Of a stretch of 18,149 nucleotides of DNA, positions 14,219 to 18,149 are shown piece after piece; the first letter of the stretch is position 1, and each line of letters opens with the position of its first letter. The position numbers and the translations under genes are program-made. Source of the stretch: Lachnospiraceae bacterium UBA3711 (lineage in GTDB: Bacteria > Bacillota > Clostridia > Lachnospirales > Lachnospiraceae). The DNA lies in contig DFHY01000028.1 in NCBI GenBank assembly GCA_002371345.1, positions 37,455 to 55,603 of the forward strand, in the 5' to 3' direction. The notes below the pieces were generated by a model. The model ran no database searches and was not told the DNA's origin. It saw only the letters and a list, made by a program, of their open reading frames with translations.

Positions 14219-16074
14219 GGCTTCAGTGCGTAGTCCCATCGCTCAAGAGAAAGATTCGGATTGTAGTAAGGATCCCCCTGCTCATAATACTCAGGCCATT
14301 TCTGTTTCATGAGAGCCGCTTCTCTCCTGTATCGCTCAGCCTTATCCTTAGTGTATTCATCCCCGCGGCTCGCGGACTCATGGTGTACCGCGCAGGCAAA
14401 CGGATCATATACTGTCAGCCAGCCGGCTCTTCGAAGCTTCAGGCACAGATCGACGTCATTGAAAGCGACCGCGAGATCTTCATCGAAGCCTCCGGCCTGC
14501 AGGAACGCGCCGCGCTTCACAATCATCAGAGCGGCAGTTACCGCGCTCAGATCCTGCATGATCGACGCCTTGTGCATATATCCTGAAAATGACCCGTTCA
14601 TCCCTGTGAACAGGCTTCCGGCAATTCCGCCGATCCCTACCACTATGCCCGCTGACTGGATCCTTCCGTCCGGGAAGAACAGCCTGGCTCCCGCAACGCC
14701 GACGTCCGGTCTTGAACATACGCCGACAAGCTCCTCCAGCCAGCCGTCCCTGACTTCGATATCATTGTTCATGAACACCAGATAATCGCCGTCAGAAAGC
14801 CTCACGCCGTAATTGTTTATAGCGGAGAAATTGAATGCAGGGGATGAGCCCTTCGCCTTCCAGCGGACCACACGCGCCCTCCCCGCGTCACGCAGCGTTC
14901 TGTAATAATCCAGAATATCACCTGATGAGGACTGATTCTCAACAACTATCACTTCGTAATTGCCATACTGAGTGTGCGCTTCTATGGAGTCGATGCAGCG
15001 CTCAAGCATATGGCGCGATTCACGGTTCGGTATGATGATCGAAACCTTCGGTCTGCCCTGTACCGGATACCTGATACGGTAGAATCCGTGATCCTTGGTC
15101 TGGCTGATCTCCCCTGGCAGGGCCTGCCTTGCCAGGTGCTCCTCAAGCGCCCTTCTTCCTGATTCATATGCATACTGCTTGCTGTCAGGATTGTCGGCGG
15201 TCGATGACTCATGTGTTCTCCAGTGATAGAGCACCTTTGGGATCCTCGCGATCCTGTCATAAGGTATCTGATCTATAAGCCTGAGGATGAACTCATAGTC
15301 CTGTGCTCCGTCAAAGTCCTCTCTCAACCCTCCGGCAGACTCGATCAGGCTCCTGCGGACCATCAGGAAGTGGCATATATAGTTATTGGATCTGAGCAGG
15401 TCCAGGTTGAATCCGGGTTTGAAGTGAGGCTGAAAATGCTCCAGGGCGCCGCTCCCGTCATCGCGGATCTTGTCCTCGTCCGTGTATATAAGATCGACAT
15501 CATTCGATCTGATCAGCTTCCACGCCTCGTACAGGGCGTCCGGAGCTATCAGGTCGTCATGATCCATAAAGCATATATATCTGCCGTGAGACGCTTCTAT
15601 TGCCGCGTTTGTGTTCCCTGCTATCCCCAGGTTCCTGTCAAGCGGAACCACGACAAGACGGCTGTCCCTTTCTGAATACTCGTCAAGGACACGCCCCATC
15701 GCTTCATTCAGGCAGCTTGCGTTTGCGATCACAAGCTCCAGGTCGCCGAACGCCTGGTTCAGCACACTGTCAAGCAGCTGCCTCAGGTATATCTCCGGAG
15801 TGTTATACGCGGGAACCACAACCGAAAACAGCGGTGAATCCGGGCTCCTGCCAGCCCCGGGGCCGCTGTATGCGGCGAGATACTCATCGCGCATAGCCGC
15901 AAGAGATTCCGCTCCGGCCTTGTGCGCTTCATACCAGGGGCCGTACGGAACATCCTCCGGCGCAAGTCTCTCACGCACACGAATCAGGAAGTCCTTCGGT
16001 CCATAATGTCTGAGGTACCGGAAAGCCTTCCTTACGTAATAAGGTCTGAGTTTTTTTAGCAGTGATCTGCCCAT
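14215..16074 (-). CDS. Two-domain family-2 glycosyltransferase
   Basis: 619 residues with two complete GT2 domains. A basic N-terminal region (1-80) precedes domain 1, which runs from FSVVVPAYNTPE (83-94) through MDHDD (170-174) and GAQDYEFILRL (256-266). Domain 2 starts at PKVSIIIPNRESR (342-354), with FMNNDIEV (434-441) and FNDVDLCLKLRRAGW (538-552). Both keep the acidic metal site and the later acidic catalytic motif, so two different linkages may be made by one polypeptide, as in other double GT2 enzymes of O-antigen, teichoic or rhamnan-type glycans. The domains are not close copies of each other. ATG at 16074 lies only one base after the TGA of the aminotransferase gene and has no strong ribosome site, which points to coupled translation. 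The acceptor and the sugars are unknown. Confidence 0.9.
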   Translation of the reverse strand: MGRSLLKKLRPYYVRKAFRYLRHYGPKDFLIRVRERLAPEDVPYGPWYEAHKAGAESLAAMRDEYLAAYSGPGAGRSPDSPLFSVVVPAYNTPEIYLRQLLDSVLNQAFGDLELVIANASCLNEAMGRVLDEYSERDSRLVVVPLDRNLGIAGNTNAAIEASHGRYICFMDHDDLIAPDALYEAWKLIRSNDVDLIYTDEDKIRDDGSGALEHFQPHFKPGFNLDLLRSNNYICHFLMVRRSLIESAGGLREDFDGAQDYEFILRLIDQIPYDRIARIPKVLYHWRTHESSTADNPDSKQYAYESGRRALEEHLARQALPGEISQTKDHGFYRIRYPVQGRPKVSIIIPNRESRHMLERCIDSIEAHTQYGNYEVIVVENQSSSGDILDYYRTLRDAGRARVVRWKAKGSSPAFNFSAINNYGVRLSDGDYLVFMNNDIEVRDGWLEELVGVCSRPDVGVAGARLFFPDGRIQSAGIVVGIGGIAGSLFTGMNGSFSGYMHKASIMQDLSAVTAALMIVKRGAFLQAGGFDEDLAVAFNDVDLCLKLRRAGWLTVYDPFACAVHHESASRGDEYTKDKAERYRREAALMKQKWPEYYEQGDPYYNPNLSLERWDYALKP

Positions 16075-16075
16075 A

Positions 16076-17209
16076 TCAGGTCCAGCCGGGGTAATTCAGA
16101 ATGCTGCGGGATACATGCTCCATCTCCGCGTCCGTCAGGTTGTAAAACAGCGGAAGGCGCATCAGCCGCTCTGACTCCCTGGTAGTGTAAATATCCTCTC
16201 CGTGAAAACGCCCGAACTTAACTCCGGCCTTGGATGAATGAAGCGGGATGTAGTGGAACACGGACAATACCCCCTGCTCCCTCAGATACCTGATCAGCCC
16301 GGTCCTCGCTTCAAGATCCTTCGCCTTGATATAGTACATATGGGCATTGTGCGTGGCATAGTCAGGAACATACGGCTGTTCGATAAGCCCCGCCTCGGCA
16401 AGCGGCCTCAGAGTCTCGTTATAGTAATTCCAGATCTCAAGACGTCTTTCATTGATGACATCAAACTGCTCCAGCTGGGCGCACATATACGCCACATTAA
16501 GCTCGCTCGGCAGGTAGGATGATCCATATCCGACCCAGCTGTACTTGTCGATCTGCCCGCGGAAAAACTTGCTGCGGTCGGTTCCCTTCTCTCTTACGAT
16601 CTCAGCCTTGTCCTGATATGAATCATCGTTGAACAGCAGCGCTCCGCCCTCTCCCATGGAATAATTCTTCGTCTCATGGAAGCTGTAGCAGCCGAAATCG
16701 CCGATCGTGCCGAGAGCTTTCCCCTTATAATAGGCATTTACTCCCTGCGCCGCGTCCTCCACTACTTTCAGTCCGTGTTTACGGGCTATGCTCAGTATAG
16801 CATCCATGTCACAGGCAACTCCGGCGTAGTGAACCGGACATATGACCCTTGTTCTGTCGGTGACGGCGTCCTCGATCTTGTCAGGATCTATATTCATCGT
16901 CTTCGGATCAATGTCTACAAAGACAATCTTAGCGCCTCTCAGTACGAAGGCGTCCGCTGTCGACACAAAGGTATACGAGGGCATGATAACCTCGTCTCCC
17001 TCTTCAAGATCACACAGCCAGCTCGCCATCTCGAGAGCGGATGTGCATGAGGTCGTCAGATAACAGTGCTTCACATCGAACCGGTTCTTGAACCATTCGG
17101 AGGCTTGCTTCGTAAATGGCCCGTCCCCGCACAGTTTTCCGCTCTCAAGCGCATTTTTAAAAAATTCCATCTCAGTGCCAAGCACCGGTGGTCTGTTAAA
17201 ATCAATCAT
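16076..17209 (-). CDS. wecE: dTDP-4-amino-4,6-dideoxygalactose transaminase (WecE/RffA type)
   Basis: 377 residues from ATG at 17209, with AAGGA six bases upstream; the GTG six codons earlier is not needed. It should convert dTDP-4-keto-6-deoxy-glucose and glutamate to dTDP-4-amino-4,6-dideoxygalactose (Fuc4N) with PLP. The similarity to Escherichia coli RffA, as I remember that protein, runs over the whole length: SGKLCGDGPFTK (23-34), GDEVIMPSYTFVSTADAFVL (71-90), VHYAGVACDMD (126-136), EDAAQG (151-156) and SFHETKNY (176-183), with the PLP lysine at 181 as in RffA. Near the C-terminus come VFHYIPLHSS, GEDIYTTRESERL and RLPLFYNL. It lies between the small transporter pair and the glycosyltransferases. 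The enzymes that would supply its substrate (RmlA, RmlB) are not in the window. Confidence 0.93.
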   Translation of the reverse strand: MIDFNRPPVLGTEMEFFKNALESGKLCGDGPFTKQASEWFKNRFDVKHCYLTTSCTSALEMASWLCDLEEGDEVIMPSYTFVSTADAFVLRGAKIVFVDIDPKTMNIDPDKIEDAVTDRTRVICPVHYAGVACDMDAILSIARKHGLKVVEDAAQGVNAYYKGKALGTIGDFGCYSFHETKNYSMGEGGALLFNDDSYQDKAEIVREKGTDRSKFFRGQIDKYSWVGYGSSYLPSELNVAYMCAQLEQFDVINERRLEIWNYYNETLRPLAEAGLIEQPYVPDYATHNAHMYYIKAKDLEARTGLIRYLREQGVLSVFHYIPLHSSKAGVKFGRFHGEDIYTTRESERLMRLPLFYNLTDAEMEHVSRSILNYPGWT

Positions 17210-17223
17210 ACTGCTTCCTTCTT

Positions 17224-17571
17224 TCACATGGAAAATATCACGATGCCCGCAAACATAATCGCGATACCGAGGATTCTTCTCTTCGATATCTTCTCTTTCA
17301 GGACCAGGACCCCTATCACAGGCACAAAAATATAGCTCAAAGGCTCAATGACCGGTGAGTAGGTCAGCGGTACATACTTGAGTGCATACATCGTCAGAAA
17401 AGTTGACAGGAAGAAAATAGCATATGCCGCTATTACCATCGGATTCAGGTATTCCTTCAGCCTGCTGTCATGCTTCCTGTTCGCCTCGGCTTTCAGCATT
17501 ACCTGTGCGATTGATGAGATCAGCACAGACACTATCCACACGATTATATACTTCTCCAGTCCCCGGAACAT
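17224..17571 (-). CDS. Small four-helix EamA/SMR-family membrane protein (ArnF/ArnE-like), second of a pair
   Basis: 115 residues from ATG at 17571, chosen because GGAGG stands seven bases upstream; another ATG at 17604 overlaps the stop of the previous gene as ATGA and is the alternative. Four membrane segments are seen: about 8-27, 45-62, 68-92 and 98-115. SSIAQVMLKAEA (19-30) and ALKYVPLTYSPVIEPLSYIF (63-82), followed by VPVIGVLVLKEKIS, are typical of half-size EamA/DMT proteins. The acidic residue that couples protons in EmrE is absent from helix 1, as in the ArnE/ArnF subunits that flip undecaprenyl-linked aminoarabinose. It ends 14 bases before wecE. A role in moving a lipid-linked sugar is inferred from family and context. 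Confidence 0.85.
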   Translation of the reverse strand: MFRGLEKYIIVWIVSVLISSIAQVMLKAEANRKHDSRLKEYLNPMVIAAYAIFFLSTFLTMYALKYVPLTYSPVIEPLSYIFVPVIGVLVLKEKISKRRILGIAIMFAGIVIFSM

Positions 17572-17600
17572 GGAAAAACCTCCGGCCAGAAGCTGCGCCC

Positions 17601-18059
17601 TCATGACATCGCCTCCCTGCCCGGATCCGCGTCTCCGGATGCCTGATGCTTAAGATCTTCTGATGCAGTCTCTTCCCCTGACGTATCCGCCGTATCAGAT
17701 ACGCCGACCATTATTCCGATCAGAATAACGGCAGAGCCAAGTATCATCTTCCAGCTCAGCGTCTCATGGAAGATCGTCACGCCCCAGATCAGTCCCCATA
17801 TGATGGTGATCGGCTTGTTCGTGAACGCGAATGTCAGCGACATGTGTTTGAGTATCTGCTGCCACGCGACAGCAAACGCCATAGTAATGGCAAGCATAAC
17901 TCCATACCAGAATATGAATCCGGCTGACATAAACTCATGCCTGCCGGCAAGCTTCGACGCTGTACCGGCAAGCGAATTAATAACAAGGCTCAGATGAAGC
18001 AGCAGAAACCACTTCAGAGGCACCTCCAGCGCCCACCTGCCTCTCTTCTTATTACTCAC
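17601..18059 (-). CDS. Small four-helix EamA/SMR-family membrane protein, first of a pair
   Basis: 152 residues with a GTG start at 18059, supported by GGGGGAG seven bases upstream. Four membrane segments: about 15-33, 45-67, 75-97 and 104-120, ending with a 32-residue acidic Ser/Thr/Glu/Asp tail that should be cytoplasmic or disordered. FAFTNKPITIIWGLIWGVTI (78-97) then FHETLS follows the EamA pattern with a Glu after helix 3. Helix 1 has no acidic residue. The two neighbours are related in fold but not close copies, as expected for a heterodimer. The second gene's long-form ATG overlaps this stop, while its better-supported start is 30 bases downstream. Function as part of a lipid-sugar flippase is inferred; general DMT export is the alternative. 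Confidence 0.85.
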   Translation of the reverse strand: MSNKKRGRWALEVPLKWFLLLHLSLVINSLAGTASKLAGRHEFMSAGFIFWYGVMLAITMAFAVAWQQILKHMSLTFAFTNKPITIIWGLIWGVTIFHETLSWKMILGSAVILIGIMVGVSDTADTSGEETASEDLKHQASGDADPGREAMS

Positions 18060-18094
18060 GAACAGACTCCCCCTAAGTTTATATGAGACAAGTC

Positions 18095-18123
18095 AGTATA
18101 GCACAGAAAAAAAGACGCCGCAA
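18095..18123 (-). promoter_or_regulatory. Sigma-A promoter with extended -10 for the glycan operon
   Basis: On the minus strand: -35 TTGCGG (18118-18123), a 17-base spacer, and -10 TATACT (18095-18100) preceded by TGC (18101-18103), which makes an extended -10. The -35 sits inside the right arm of the terminator hairpin. The first start codon is about 35 bases downstream. Confidence 0.65.
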
Positions 18124-18137
18124 GATTCCCGGCGTCT
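18107..18137 (-). terminator. Intrinsic terminator of the upstream (off-window) gene
   Basis: On the minus strand AGACGCCG (18130-18137) pairs perfectly with CGGCGTCT (18113-18120) around a 9-base loop, followed by a run of seven T (18107-18113). This is a textbook rho-independent terminator for a transcript entering from beyond the right edge on the minus strand. Confidence 0.9.
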
Positions 18138-18149
18138 GTGTATAATAAT

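Noticed and set aside
17601..18059. EmrE-type multidrug exporter
   Set aside because: The proton-coupling acidic residue of helix 1 is absent in this protein and in its partner, and the context is glycan synthesis.

Overview
The window comes from a low-to-mid GC Gram-positive anaerobe, most probably a member of Clostridia close to Lachnospiraceae. This rests on the SigA-type sigma factor, the LytR-CpsA-Psr (LCP) ligase, the extracytoplasmic HtrA with a single N-terminal membrane anchor, the strong GGAGG-like ribosome sites and the overall style of the proteins. It is inference: no rRNA or tRNA marker is present. Every gene I can support lies on the minus strand, so transcription runs from high to low coordinates. 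Packing is very dense; the longest gap between genes is about 148 bases (10143-10290).

Right part (about 18140 down to 9200): a cell-surface glycopolymer module. A hairpin terminator for an off-window gene (18107-18137) overlaps a promoter (18095-18123). The genes that follow, in transcription order, are two small four-helix EamA/SMR-type membrane proteins (a likely ArnE/ArnF-like pair), a WecE/RffA-type sugar aminotransferase, a two-domain family-2 glycosyltransferase, a single-domain family-2 glycosyltransferase, a polyprenyl-phosphate glycosyl-1-phosphate transferase and an LCP ligase. A structured non-coding element (about 10195-10285) comes next, then a rhamnosyltransferase-like glycosyltransferase. 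Together these could start a lipid-linked glycan, extend it, decorate it with an amino sugar, help move it across the membrane, and attach it to peptidoglycan. No Wzy-type polymerase and no complete Wzx is visible here.

Middle part (about 9200 down to 2500): a cluster of proteostasis, transcription and folate genes. It holds a large HtrA-like membrane protein in which all three catalytic triad positions are replaced (a predicted pseudoprotease), a divergent ClpX, the primary sigma factor rpoD without a neighbouring dnaG, folC, and a 52-residue unknown protein that overlaps the end of folC.

Left part (about 2500 down to 1): a candidate promoter, then a membrane-anchored TPR protein with an N-terminal zinc ribbon and a duplicated C-terminal tail motif. 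Last is a RelA/SpoT-domain protein that is cut by the window edge.

The strongest leads are the inactive HtrA beside a ClpX lacking the canonical RKH pore loop, the small-transporter pair joined to an amino-sugar glycan cluster, the hairpin element at 10195-10285, and the divergent alarmone-synthetase fold. No CRISPR array, insertion sequence, tRNA or rRNA was seen.
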